NCBI GenBank assembly: GCA_036278715.1
Contig: DASUKN010000054.1
Location: forward strand, 1 to 47,003
Direction: 5' to 3'
Length of the DNA: 47,003 nt
Source of the DNA: Udaeobacter sp025935755
GTDB lineage: Bacteria; Verrucomicrobiota; Verrucomicrobiia; Chthoniobacterales; UBA10450
Below the pieces are notes generated by a model that searched no databases, was not told the origin of the DNA, and worked only from the letters and a program-made list of their open reading frames with translations. Position numbers and translations under genes: made by a program. Of this stretch, positions 8,641 to 17,381 are shown piece by piece. Every line of letters begins with the position of its first letter. Positions within the stretch are counted from its first letter, which is position 1.

Positions 8641-9042
8641 ATGCCTCGTGTTGGCCTCAAAAAAATGAAAACGGCAGATCGATATCTCTCGTTAGGCGAA
8701 CGGAATTCGTACCGCCGGTTGGAGGATGTGGTGGGCTGCAAATGGTCCTCGGCGGTTTTGGCGGCAATTGACCGCGGCGTGCAGCGCCCTGGTCAACTCG
8801 AGCGATTCATACCGGGGATTTCGACGAAGGTCTTGAACGAGCGGCTGCGGAAGTTGCTGGACTACCAACTCATCAGCCGAACCGAATTCCGCGATCGAAT
8901 TCTCCGGGTGGAATATGAACTGACCGCAACCGGCAGAAAGCTCGCGCAAATCATCAGGCAAATCCGCGACCTCGACGAGGAACACGGGGTGAGCCGTAGA
9001 CGGATTGCAAATCGTGTTGATACACGCACCACACGCGACTAA
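8641..9042 (+). CDS. HxlR-family winged-helix transcriptional regulator
   Basis: This is a small dimeric winged-helix DNA-binding protein of the MarR-like HxlR family, often redox- or aldehyde-responsive. Recognisable parts are the entry helix around VVGCKWSSAVLAAIDRG, the LERFIPGISTKVLNERLRKL recognition region, and the wing LRVEYELTATGRKLAQII. The length of 133 residues is normal. The open frame begins at TTG 8626, but ATG 8641 is more plausible; ATG 8665 (MKTADRYL) is also possible. No Shine-Dalgarno is seen, and the -10-like TATACT ends only 5 nt before ATG 8641, so a leaderless transcript is possible. HxlR members often carry an N-terminal Cys sensor; here the single Cys is in GCKW. The gene converges with the sugar porter, overlapping it by 4 nt. 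Confidence 0.88.
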   Translation: MPRVGLKKMKTADRYLSLGERNSYRRLEDVVGCKWSSAVLAAIDRGVQRPGQLERFIPGISTKVLNERLRKLLDYQLISRTEFRDRILRVEYELTATGRKLAQIIRQIRDLDEEHGVSRRRIANRVDTRTTRD

Positions 9043-10496
9043 TCACTGTCGGCGCTGGGAATATTCTCCATCTGTTCCAATGCCTTGTCTTTCGTCTCGC
9101 CGACGGTGAACCACACAAACGGGAACGAAATCGCCGCGGCTATCGCGTAAAAAGCGTACGCGCCAGTCAGGCCGATCGCCTTGAGCAGCGGCAAAAAACT
9201 GACCGTAACGGTGAAATTGGCCACCCAATTGGTCGCGCCCGATATGGCGAGAGCAGCGCCGCGAATTTCGTTGGGGAACATTTCGCCTAACAACACCCAC
9301 ATCACCGGGCCCCAGGAGACGGCGAATGCGACGATGTACAAATTCGCGGCGATGAGCCCGAACACCGCGGCGCCGTGGCTTAGCATTGGCTTGCCGTCGG
9401 GACCTGAACCAGCGAAAGCAAACACGGCTGCCATCGCGCCGAGCGTTAGCGTCATCCCCGCTGATCCGACGAGCAGCAGCGGTTTGCGGCCGACACGGTC
9501 GATCAGCATGATGGCCGGGATGGTAGCGAGGATGTTCACCAGGCCGGTGAGCACATTGATCCGCAGTGCCCATTGTTCGGTCGCGCCAGCTGCTTTCCAC
9601 AAAATTTCGCCGAAATAGAAAATGATATTGATGCCGACGAATTGCTGGAAAACAGCCAGGCCCATTCCCACCCACAGCACCGGAGCGATGCGTCTTGTGC
9701 CGGGGACAATAAGATCCGACAGCCGGGGACGGCGTTCGGCCTGAAGGCTTCGCTCGACCTGCCGCACGAGTCGATCGGCATCGAGCCCGATTCGCGCGAA
9801 GACTTTCCGCGCCTGTTCGTGTTTGCGCACGAAAACCAGATAACGCGGCGATTCGGGAATGATCATGCTGCCTAACAAGAATGCAATCGCAGGCAATACT
9901 TCCATCCAAAACATCCAACGCCATGTGAGTGCTCCAAACCAAAAGGTCTCGCTCGCGCCGCCAGCAACTTTGGCGATAACCGCATTGCTAAGAAATGCGC
10001 TAAACAGCCCGACCACAATGGCCAGTTGTTGGAGCGAAGCCAGGCGGCCTCGGATATGCGGCGGAGCGACTTCGGCGATGTACATCGGCGTTAACACGCT
10101 GGCGCCACCGATTGCCACGCCTGCTGTGATCCGGGCCGCGATGAATACCGCGCCCGAGTTCGCGGCGCCCGTCGCGACCGCGGTCATCAAAAACAAGATT
10201 GCGTTCAGAAGCATGGTCGGGCGGCGCCCGATGGAATCAGCCAACCTGCCCGCGCCGAAGGCGCCAACCGCGCAGCCTAACAAGACTGATGCGACGGCAA
10301 AGCCGGTTCCCGCCGCGTCAGTGCCGAACGCTTTTGCCAGGGCATCAACGGTTCCGTTGATGACGCCGCTATCGAAGCCGAAGAGGAAGCCTCCGATCGC
10401 AGCCACGCAGCATAGAGCGATCACATACCCGGACCTGCCTGGCGCAGCGTGGATGCTCGTTAGGTCAGCCCGGGTTTTTTGTGAGGCCTCGTCCAA
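9039..10496 (-). CDS. MFS sugar porter (XylE/GalP-like)
   Basis: This is a proton-coupled sugar symporter of the major facilitator superfamily with twelve predicted membrane helices in 485 residues. Sugar-porter signatures are clear: FGFDSGVING in TM1, GRLADSIGRRPTMLL in loop 2-3, PESPRYLVF after TM6, QQFVGINIIFYF in TM7 and DRVGRKPLLL in loop 8-9. The QQ-x-x-G-x-N region contacts sugars in XylE-type transporters. The sugar itself cannot be told from sequence; xylose, glucose and galactose carriers all share these motifs. It stands alone, converging on the HxlR gene, which could be its regulator only by proximity. The start ATG gives a short hydrophilic N-terminus of about 20 residues. Confidence 0.93.
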   Translation of the reverse strand: MDEASQKTRADLTSIHAAPGRSGYVIALCCVAAIGGFLFGFDSGVINGTVDALAKAFGTDAAGTGFAVASVLLGCAVGAFGAGRLADSIGRRPTMLLNAILFLMTAVATGAANSGAVFIAARITAGVAIGGASVLTPMYIAEVAPPHIRGRLASLQQLAIVVGLFSAFLSNAVIAKVAGGASETFWFGALTWRWMFWMEVLPAIAFLLGSMIIPESPRYLVFVRKHEQARKVFARIGLDADRLVRQVERSLQAERRPRLSDLIVPGTRRIAPVLWVGMGLAVFQQFVGINIIFYFGEILWKAAGATEQWALRINVLTGLVNILATIPAIMLIDRVGRKPLLLVGSAGMTLTLGAMAAVFAFAGSGPDGKPMLSHGAAVFGLIAANLYIVAFAVSWGPVMWVLLGEMFPNEIRGAALAISGATNWVANFTVTVSFLPLLKAIGLTGAYAFYAIAAAISFPFVWFTVGETKDKALEQMENIPSADSD

Positions 10497-10574
10497 ACCA
10501 GATGGCGCAGTTGTTCTTCAGTAAGAAATCAACTCCAACTTGAGGCAAAGCCGCTCGCCTGACGAGCTTATGTT

Positions 10575-11189
10575 TTAGTAACCGACGCGTCCGCGCCTCC
10601 GCCAATGCCGAAGCGTCAGGTAACCGCCAATCATTCCGCCAAGATGCGCAAAATGCGCGACGCCCTGGCTGGTTCCGAAAACGCCGCTAAATAATTCCAG
10701 AAGGGCGTACAGGATGACGAACACGATGGCAGGCATCGGAATCGGCGGAATTAACAGGATGATGGTCCTCCGTGGAAAAAGAAGACCGAACGCCAGCAAA
10801 ATTCCGAAGATTGCGCCGGACGCGCCGACTGTCGGATAGACACCGGTCGGTGTCATCATTGAGACGACCAGCAACTGAGTCACGCTGGAACAGAGCAGGG
10901 AAGCAAAATAGAGCGTGAGATAATATCGCTGACCAAGAGTTCGTTCGACATCCGAGCCGAACATCCAAAGCGCGTACATGTTGATCGCCAGATGAAGAAA
11001 ATTCGCATGGAGAAAGCCGCAGGTAACCAACTGCCACAGCTTGAATCCGACGGGGGTGTCGAACTGTGCGACAAAAAAATGGCCAACCGGCCAAAGCGCG
11101 AAATTAGCCAGCAAACGCGGGCCGGATATCGCTTGAAGTGCGAAAACGGCGATGTTTATGCCTATTAGCAATCTTGTGAGTCGCGCCAT
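10575..11189 (-). CDS. Rhomboid-family intramembrane serine protease
   Basis: It cleaves transmembrane substrates within the bilayer. The 204 residues form about six membrane helices, the minimal bacterial rhomboid core. The catalytic Ser is in GASGAIFG (S124), and the catalytic His is in AHFAHLGG (H182). The conserved HANFLHLAIN (H61, H66, N70) provides the oxyanion and loop residues. There is no extra cytoplasmic or zinc-finger domain. It is transcribed alone; the gap to the sugar porter is 78 nt, so weak coupling is possible. Natural substrates are unknown. Confidence 0.93.
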   Translation of the reverse strand: MARLTRLLIGINIAVFALQAISGPRLLANFALWPVGHFFVAQFDTPVGFKLWQLVTCGFLHANFLHLAINMYALWMFGSDVERTLGQRYYLTLYFASLLCSSVTQLLVVSMMTPTGVYPTVGASGAIFGILLAFGLLFPRRTIILLIPPIPMPAIVFVILYALLELFSGVFGTSQGVAHFAHLGGMIGGYLTLRHWRRRGRVGY

Positions 11190-11367
11190 AAAACTGCCTA
11201 ACCGCTTATACCAATTTTTCCGCGAAGGTCACGAAGGATCACGACGAACACAATTCAAAGTTATTCCGAACATTTCACGGGCTCCTTCGACTCCTCTCGC
11301 AGCTGCGGGATCGGCTCAGGATGACCGCATTGAGGTGTTGCGGGGATTTGGTTGAAGAAGAAGAAAC

Positions 11368-11395
11368 GCCCAACGCCCAACATCCAACGCCCAAC
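11368..11395. repeat. Heptanucleotide tandem repeat, 4 units
   Basis: Units GCCCAAC, GCCCAAC, ATCCAAC and GCCCAAC are the same heptamer class as 6964-7012. They lie just upstream of the GH3 start. The remaining intergenic stretch (11190-11449) has a family D-like right arm (CTCAGGATGACC near 11315-11326) and no gene. Confidence 0.85.
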
Positions 11396-11449
11396 ATTGA
11401 AGTGCGAGCGGCTTGCCCGAAACGAGTTGAGCGTTCATCTTTGCGCGCC

Positions 11450-12547
11450 ATGAAGTCCGATACGCTTGGTCAGTTGATCATGACGGGTGTTCCCGGGAAA
11501 GAACTCGATCCGGAAACAGCTCGTTTGTTCCGGCGCGTCCAACCCGGAGCATACATTCTTTTCGGACGGAATCTCGAAAGCGCGACACAGTTGCGAAAGC
11601 TCATCGATGATTTGCGCGACCTGAGCGACATCGAACCAATCATCACCATTGATCAGGAAGGCGGACGCGTCTCGCGGTTGCGCCTGATCGGAGAGGAACC
11701 GCCGAACGCGCAACAACTGCGGGACAAGAACGACATCGATTTGATTCGGCGTCACGGCGATATCACGGGGCGTTTGCTGCGTCTCTTCGGATTCAATCTC
11801 GATCTTTGCCCGGTGCTCGACATTTCCTTTGATGATGACGCCGAGAATTCGTTGCGCGGCCGGTGTTACGGGAAAACCGTCGAGCAAGTGGTGCGCAACG
11901 CAGGAGCGTTCAACGAAGGAATGAGAGGGCAGGGGATCGCCAGCTGCGGCAAGCATTTTCCCGGTTACTCGGCTGCAACGTCCGATGCTCATTACCAGTT
12001 ACCGCGCATCGATCGCACGCGGGAAGAGCTTGATGAGAACGAGCTGGCCGTGTTTCGACAGTTCGTACGCGACGTGGACAGTATGATGATTTGCCATGGC
12101 TGGTACCCGTGTTTTGAGTCGCAGCCTACGCCGGCGACCGTGTCGCGCCGGATCGTTACAGAATTGTTGCGCGATGAGTTCGGTTTCGACGGTCTGGTGA
12201 TGACCGACGATCTCGACATGGGCGCGATTCTGACCGGCTATCGTCTAGACGAAACCATTCGGCGCACCATCGACGCCGGAAACAATATTGTGATGCTTTG
12301 TCATCGGGTACCGGAAATCGAAACCGTGCGCCAGATTCTTGGCTCGTTGCCTTCGGACCAAATCGAGCGTGCGCAGAAATACGTGAGCGACTTTAAGAAA
12401 AACGTTTCCCCGCCTAACGAATTCTCGGAGAACGCGTTTCAGGAAATCAACCAGGAAATCGCGGATCTGCGCGCCGCCGTGGTCGGTGAAGAGGAACCCG
12501 GCAAGGCCGTGCTCGAACGCCAGATCTCGCCTGTCGAGAGATTCTGA
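11450..12547 (+). CDS. Glycoside hydrolase family 3, beta-N-acetylhexosaminidase (NagZ-like)
   Basis: It probably releases N-acetylglucosamine from cell-wall muropeptides or other N-acetyl-hexosaminides. The frame is open from 11321, but upstream codons are made of heptamer repeat; ATG 11450 (MKSDTLGQLIMTG) matches family starts and gives 365 residues. Visible features are the IDQEGGRVSRLR barrel motif (about 68-78), GKHFPGYSAATSDAH (167-181) carrying the general acid/base His of NagZ-type enzymes (H181), and the nucleophile segment MTDDLDMGAI (D253/D254). The usual KHFPGHGD loop reads KHFPGYSAA here, a departure near the active-site loop. No signal peptide is seen, so the protein is cytoplasmic as expected for NagZ. 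It appears monocistronic. Confidence 0.88.
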   Translation: MKSDTLGQLIMTGVPGKELDPETARLFRRVQPGAYILFGRNLESATQLRKLIDDLRDLSDIEPIITIDQEGGRVSRLRLIGEEPPNAQQLRDKNDIDLIRRHGDITGRLLRLFGFNLDLCPVLDISFDDDAENSLRGRCYGKTVEQVVRNAGAFNEGMRGQGIASCGKHFPGYSAATSDAHYQLPRIDRTREELDENELAVFRQFVRDVDSMMICHGWYPCFESQPTPATVSRRIVTELLRDEFGFDGLVMTDDLDMGAILTGYRLDETIRRTIDAGNNIVMLCHRVPEIETVRQILGSLPSDQIERAQKYVSDFKKNVSPPNEFSENAFQEINQEIADLRAAVVGEEEPGKAVLERQISPVERF

Positions 12548-12651
12548 CCGGAAATCGCGCTGGAGGCGGCGCGCCGTCGCGCATCATTGGCAGATGCGCC
12601 GCGCCTCGCCGCATTGCTCGGGATGAAACGCAAAGAGGGCGCCGCGTCTAC

Positions 12652-15006
12652 CTACCGGGCTCTCGATCGAGTCACGAGCAAGAGATCGCGGCCAACGAGA
12701 TAAAGAACCAGAGCGATTATGAAAAACGGAATCAAGGCCAGTAGATCTGCGTAGGGGCCGCTCAGGAATGGGTTGTGAGCGGTTTGCCATGCGTCGATCC
12801 GTTGTCCAGCCGCGGCAAGCGGGCCCACCATTTCTTTGGCAGCAATTACAATCCCGGTTATTGCGCCGCCGGCGATGTAACCCGATGCCAGCAAAACTCC
12901 GGGACTCTTGTCGCCTTCCGCAGTGAGCTCCGTTTCGGACAGGTTCTTATGATGGAATTTCACTTTCAAATACCGATCCACCAGCAAACGAACCATTCCG
13001 CCGACAAGAATTGGAGTGGAAGAGGCAATGGGAAGATAAACTCCAACAGCGAATGCCAGCGACGGAATGCCGCTCATTTCAAGCACGACGGCAATCATCG
13101 CGCCTAACAATACAAGAGCCCACGGCAAGTTGTGACTGAGGATGCCTTTGATGATGTAGGACATCAAAGTTGCTTTCGGCGCGTCGAACTTCTGCACTGT
13201 CGAGCCGTCAGGGCGAACTTTATGTGTGCCGTTGATGCCCGGATCCACAAGATAAACAGGAACGCCCTGCTCGTTAACCAAATAGCGTTGAGCAGGACCG
13301 CCCTCCGGATCCAGGCGCTGCCAGACCCGATACGTTTTCAGATCGGAAGCGGCCTGTACGCCTTCCACCTTTGCCGTGTGTCCGATTTCATTCGCCGGTG
13401 CGCGCAGTTCGGTGCTTGCCGGGACCGGCACGTAAACGGTGTACGCGTCGTTTAAAAATAAGAGCACGTATCCAAGTGTCAGCGCCGAGGCGAGCGAACC
13501 GAATAGGATTGCAATTTGCTGTGCCCGCGGTGTTGATCCAACGAGAAAACCTGTTTTCAGATCCTGCGAGATGGTGCCGCCATTCGACGCAGCGATGCAG
13601 ACGATTCCTCCAATTGAAAGCGCTGTCACGAAATAGGGCGGGGCGGTCCATCCGACAATCAGAAATGCCAGGCAGGTGAGCAGCAACGTCGCCACCGTCA
13701 TTCCGGAAATCGGAGTTGAAGACGATCCAATCTCTCCAGTCAATCGCGACGAGACCGTGACAAACAGAAAGCTGAACACCACGATCAGAAACGCGCCGAG
13801 AAAATTTCCCTGCAGATGCAATTGCGGAACTGCCATGATGACGGCAATGATCGCGAGACAGCCGATGATCACGACGCGCATGGACATATCGTGATCCGTT
13901 CGCCGTACATTTCCGCGCAAAGTTTGCTGGCCCAGCAGATCCGACAAACCGCCTCGTAATCCATGCCAGATGGTGGGAATCGAGCGGAACAAGCTAATGA
14001 TTCCGCCGGCGGCAACCGCTCCCGCCCCGATGTAAAGGATGTACGCCTCGCGAATATCGTCGGGACCCATTTGACTGATGGGAATGCTTCCCGGTGCGAG
14101 CGCTCCCGGGATGTTGTCACCGAAAAATTTGATCGCAGGAATCAGAACCAAATAGGAGAGCACGCCGCCCGCGCACATGATCGATGAAATCCGCGGCCCG
14201 ATGATGTAACCGACACCAAGCAAAGCTGGTTCGATCGTCGCGGAGATTGAGCCGCCTTTGAAGGGCGCGCCAAATATTTTCTCAGGCGTGTCTTTCCACA
14301 TTCTAAACGCGCCCATCGCGGCCTGGTACAGAAGACCGATCCCGAAGCCGGTGAAGATGACCTTCCCGCCGCCCCTCGCTGCTTCTTCGTTGACGATTTC
14401 GGCATTCGCAGTGGTGTGTGTTTTATCTGCAACCGCGATTGATTCCTTCGAGACGGCTGCCTTCAGTACTTCGGCACAAGCCGTGCCCTCGGGATATTTC
14501 AAAACACCGTGCTCGGCGACAATCAATGCGCGTCGCAGCGGGATCATCATCAGGATTCCGAGTAATCCGCCCAGAACGGCGACGAGAATTGCTCGCGTGA
14601 TTTCAAGCTCGAATCCGAGAATCATGATCGCAGGCATCGTGACGCCGAGACCGAACGCGATCGATTCACCCGCCGACCCTGCAGTTTGCACAATGTTGTT
14701 TTGCAGGATCGTTGCGTCGCGTGTCCGGAAAACTCTGGAGGCGATCCGGAAGATGGTGATTGAAAGCACCGCTACGGGGATCGACGCGCTCACGGTCAAT
14801 CCGACTTTGAGTACAAGGTAAAGTGATGAAGCGCCGAAAATGATTCCCAGAATGGTGCCGGTAATCAGATGCGGCCACGTGAGCTCTGGCAATCGAGCGG
14901 ACGCCGGAATGAAGGGTTTGAAGTTCGCTGCCAGCGGATTCGTCGGCCGCGCGCCGACGATATCCGGGTATTCCTGCGGGGGATTTGCGCTATCGATCGT
15001 CGACAT
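12652..15006 (-). CDS. OPT-superfamily oligopeptide/metal-chelate transporter, 784 aa
   Basis: This is an integral membrane transporter of the OPT superfamily; known members import small peptides or metal-chelates. It has about 14-16 hydrophobic helices. Family marks are the N-terminal ELTWPHLITGTILGIIFG, the LQNNIVQTAGSAGESIAFG helix, and the YPEGTACAEVL motif. A soluble insertion of about 100 residues between two helices (roughly residues 520-620, from TVYVPVPASTEL to VQKFDAPKATL) is rich in polar and proline residues and is absent from the paralogue across the intergenic region. It is probably extracytoplasmic. It is divergent from a second OPT gene, suggesting an ancient inverted duplication or two half-specialised carriers. 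The substrate is unknown. Confidence 0.92.
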   Translation of the reverse strand: MSTIDSANPPQEYPDIVGARPTNPLAANFKPFIPASARLPELTWPHLITGTILGIIFGASSLYLVLKVGLTVSASIPVAVLSITIFRIASRVFRTRDATILQNNIVQTAGSAGESIAFGLGVTMPAIMILGFELEITRAILVAVLGGLLGILMMIPLRRALIVAEHGVLKYPEGTACAEVLKAAVSKESIAVADKTHTTANAEIVNEEAARGGGKVIFTGFGIGLLYQAAMGAFRMWKDTPEKIFGAPFKGGSISATIEPALLGVGYIIGPRISSIMCAGGVLSYLVLIPAIKFFGDNIPGALAPGSIPISQMGPDDIREAYILYIGAGAVAAGGIISLFRSIPTIWHGLRGGLSDLLGQQTLRGNVRRTDHDMSMRVVIIGCLAIIAVIMAVPQLHLQGNFLGAFLIVVFSFLFVTVSSRLTGEIGSSSTPISGMTVATLLLTCLAFLIVGWTAPPYFVTALSIGGIVCIAASNGGTISQDLKTGFLVGSTPRAQQIAILFGSLASALTLGYVLLFLNDAYTVYVPVPASTELRAPANEIGHTAKVEGVQAASDLKTYRVWQRLDPEGGPAQRYLVNEQGVPVYLVDPGINGTHKVRPDGSTVQKFDAPKATLMSYIIKGILSHNLPWALVLLGAMIAVVLEMSGIPSLAFAVGVYLPIASSTPILVGGMVRLLVDRYLKVKFHHKNLSETELTAEGDKSPGVLLASGYIAGGAITGIVIAAKEMVGPLAAAGQRIDAWQTAHNPFLSGPYADLLALIPFFIIALVLYLVGRDLLLVTRSRAR

Positions 15007-15254
15007 GTGCGAATCAGATCAGGACTCGGTCGAAAAACACAACAAACAGGTCGGGCCGATTTTCCGCCAGGGCGTTGAGGCGGGGCGCCTCGCCTTTTGA
15101 AAACGGAGAAGGGGGGAAGTGAAGGATTATTTTCCACCCGTTAGCCATACCGAGGCTGACCCCTCACCTAAATCCTCTTCCCTTGCAAGGGGAGAGGCGA
15201 ACAGCGGCGGAAACAGTGAGCGGAGAAGCGTCAGTTACAGTGTGTTGACAGGCC
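15007..15254. other. Divergent OPT intergenic region
   Basis: The 248 bp between the two OPT genes must hold both promoters. A 12-bp perfect palindrome CCCTTGCAAGGG lies at 15180-15191 within a boilerplate stretch (CCCCTCACCTAAATCC...) that resembles dispersed repeats in other genomes. No riboswitch or convincing operator was recognised. Confidence 0.4.
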
Positions 15255-17366
15255 ATGTCGCGGTTCCCAACCGCTCCATTCTCCCTTGAGGCAGAAACCG
15301 GTCCATCGATTGATCGCAATGCCTTGACCCGTTCGGTGATTGCACACTATTCTCCGAGTCCTGTGCGTAAAGAACTCACGATACGCGGTCTCATCATCGG
15401 CATCATTATTACATTGGTGTTCACTGCAGCCAATGTGTACGCCGGGCTCAAAGCTGCCCTCACTTTTTCAACTTCAATCCCGGCGGCCGTGATTTCGATG
15501 GCCATTCTGCGCAGTTTTCGCAACGCGACAATTCAGGAAAACAACATCGTGCAAACGGTCGCTTCGGCAGCGGGCACGCTCTCGTCGATCATTTTTGTTT
15601 TGCCAGGACTAATCATGATCGGTTACTGGAGCGATTTTCCGTTCTGGACCTCATTTTGGATTTGCGCGCTTGGCGGGGTTCTCGGTGTGATGTATTCAAT
15701 CCCGCTGCGGCGCGCGTTAGTGACAAATTCAGATTTGCCGTACCCGGAGGGAGTCGCTTGTGCCGAGGTATTAAAGGTCGGGAGCAGCGGCGAAACGGGA
15801 GAAGCGAAGGATGTTGAACACGGCCGCGCTGGTCTGCTCGCTGTTTTGTGGGGCTCAATCGTTTCGGCGGTATTCTATGCGATCGTCCAGACAAAGATTT
15901 TTGCCAGCGACGTGGCGGAATATTTCCGTTTCGGCAGCAGAGGTTCCGTGACTGGTTTCGACTTTGGCCTTTCTTTCATGTTCGTAGGAATCGGTCATTT
16001 GGTCGGGCTTTGGGTCGGTATCGCAATGTTTGTTGGCGCGATCATCGGCTGGGGTTGGGGCGTTCCACATTTTTCAGCTCTGACCGGCGATCTCACAACG
16101 GCGGCCGCTGCGTTCGCGCAGCAGACATGGAGCACCAAAGTGCGTTTCGTTGGCGCCGGTGCGATCGGCATTTCGGCGATTTGGACGTTGTTCAAATTAG
16201 TAAAGCCAGTAGTCGGTGGCCTAACGAGCGCGTTGGCGGCGTCACGCGCCCGTAAAGCTGGCCGGGCGGACGAGCTGCCGATTACTGAGCGCGATATTCC
16301 GATCGGTACCGTTGGACTGGTTTCTTTGCTCTGCCTGATTCCTGTTGGTTATTTGCTCTGGAATTTCGCGCACGTGAGCGGATTGGGCGACCATGCGTGG
16401 CTGCTTGCAAGTGGTGGTGTGCTTTTTGTGGTGATCCTCAGCTTCCTGGTCTCGGCGGTTTGCGGCTACATGGCGGGGCTTATTGGTTCTTCAAACAGCC
16501 CGTTGTCAGGGATCGGCATTCTGGTGGTGGTGATCGCGGCATTGCTACTCGTGTTCGGGGTTCAATCACAAGTCGCGCCAGGCGCCGGGAAGTCGCTGGT
16601 AGCATTCGCGCTGTTTGTTACTGCGATAGTGTTTGCGGTTGCTTCAATCGCCAATAACAACCTCCAGGATCTTAAAACCGGTCAACTCGTTAACGCTACG
16701 CCGGAAAAACAACAATGGGCGCTGGTCATTGGGGTGATCGCAGGCGCAGTTGTCATTCCGCCGGTGATGAATCTTTTGAATCAGGCCTACGGTTTCAACG
16801 GCGCGCCAGGCGCGGATCCTGCGCGCGCACTGCCTGCTCCGCAAGCGGGCTTAATCTCGGCGCTGGGCCAGGGCGTCATCACGCATAACATCGATTGGAG
16901 TTTGATCGTGACCGGCGCGTTGATAGGCATTGGCATTATCGTACTCGACGAGATTCTTGCGCGTACTGTAAATGGGCCGCGCCTGCCGCCATTGGCGGTT
17001 GGCTTGGGCATTTATCTGCCGACCTCAACAACATTGATGGTAGCAGTCGGCGCGGTCGTCGGCTGGATGTTTGATCGTCGGGCCGAACGCACGCCGCGGC
17101 CGGATGCCACGAAGCAACTCGGTGTGCTTCTCGCATCAGGATTGATCGTCGGCGAAAGCCTTCTGGCGGTCATCGTCGCGGGATTGGTTGCGTTTGCTGA
17201 TAAGCTGGGCTTTTCCAATCCGAAGGAACCACTGGCACTGGTGGGTCCGGGTTTTGAAACCACCGGCAAAATTGTGGGTGGCATTGCGTTCGCCGTTATC
17301 ACATTCGTGCTCTATCGCTGGGTTTTGCGAATGGCGCCGGCTCGCCACGCCACGCGTTCGCCCTGA
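15255..17366 (+). CDS. OPT-superfamily oligopeptide/metal-chelate transporter, 703 aa
   Basis: This is a second OPT-family membrane transporter. It shares with its divergent neighbour the ELTIRGLIIGIIITLVF start of the first helix, QENNIVQTVASAAGTLSS, and YPEGVACAEVLKVG. At 703 residues it lacks the large soluble insertion of the 784-residue paralogue. The C-terminal half retains the family's repeated helices (LPPLAVGLGIYLPTSTTLMV; LGVLLASGLIVGESLL). The ATG at 15255 is followed by an N-terminal soluble stretch of about 40 residues. The stop is 15 nt before the peroxiredoxin-like selenoprotein gene, so they are likely co-transcribed. Substrates are unknown; peptides or metal chelates are the family options. 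Confidence 0.92.
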   Translation: MSRFPTAPFSLEAETGPSIDRNALTRSVIAHYSPSPVRKELTIRGLIIGIIITLVFTAANVYAGLKAALTFSTSIPAAVISMAILRSFRNATIQENNIVQTVASAAGTLSSIIFVLPGLIMIGYWSDFPFWTSFWICALGGVLGVMYSIPLRRALVTNSDLPYPEGVACAEVLKVGSSGETGEAKDVEHGRAGLLAVLWGSIVSAVFYAIVQTKIFASDVAEYFRFGSRGSVTGFDFGLSFMFVGIGHLVGLWVGIAMFVGAIIGWGWGVPHFSALTGDLTTAAAAFAQQTWSTKVRFVGAGAIGISAIWTLFKLVKPVVGGLTSALAASRARKAGRADELPITERDIPIGTVGLVSLLCLIPVGYLLWNFAHVSGLGDHAWLLASGGVLFVVILSFLVSAVCGYMAGLIGSSNSPLSGIGILVVVIAALLLVFGVQSQVAPGAGKSLVAFALFVTAIVFAVASIANNNLQDLKTGQLVNATPEKQQWALVIGVIAGAVVIPPVMNLLNQAYGFNGAPGADPARALPAPQAGLISALGQGVITHNIDWSLIVTGALIGIGIIVLDEILARTVNGPRLPPLAVGLGIYLPTSTTLMVAVGAVVGWMFDRRAERTPRPDATKQLGVLLASGLIVGESLLAVIVAGLVAFADKLGFSNPKEPLALVGPGFETTGKIVGGIAFAVITFVLYRWVLRMAPARHATRSP

Positions 17367-17381
17367 TCGCGATCAATCAAC

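Noticed and set aside
9043..9942. A 299-codon minus-strand frame inside the sugar porter
   Set aside because: It is a shadow in another frame of a gene with full transporter motifs, and its Arg/His-rich composition is non-coding in character.
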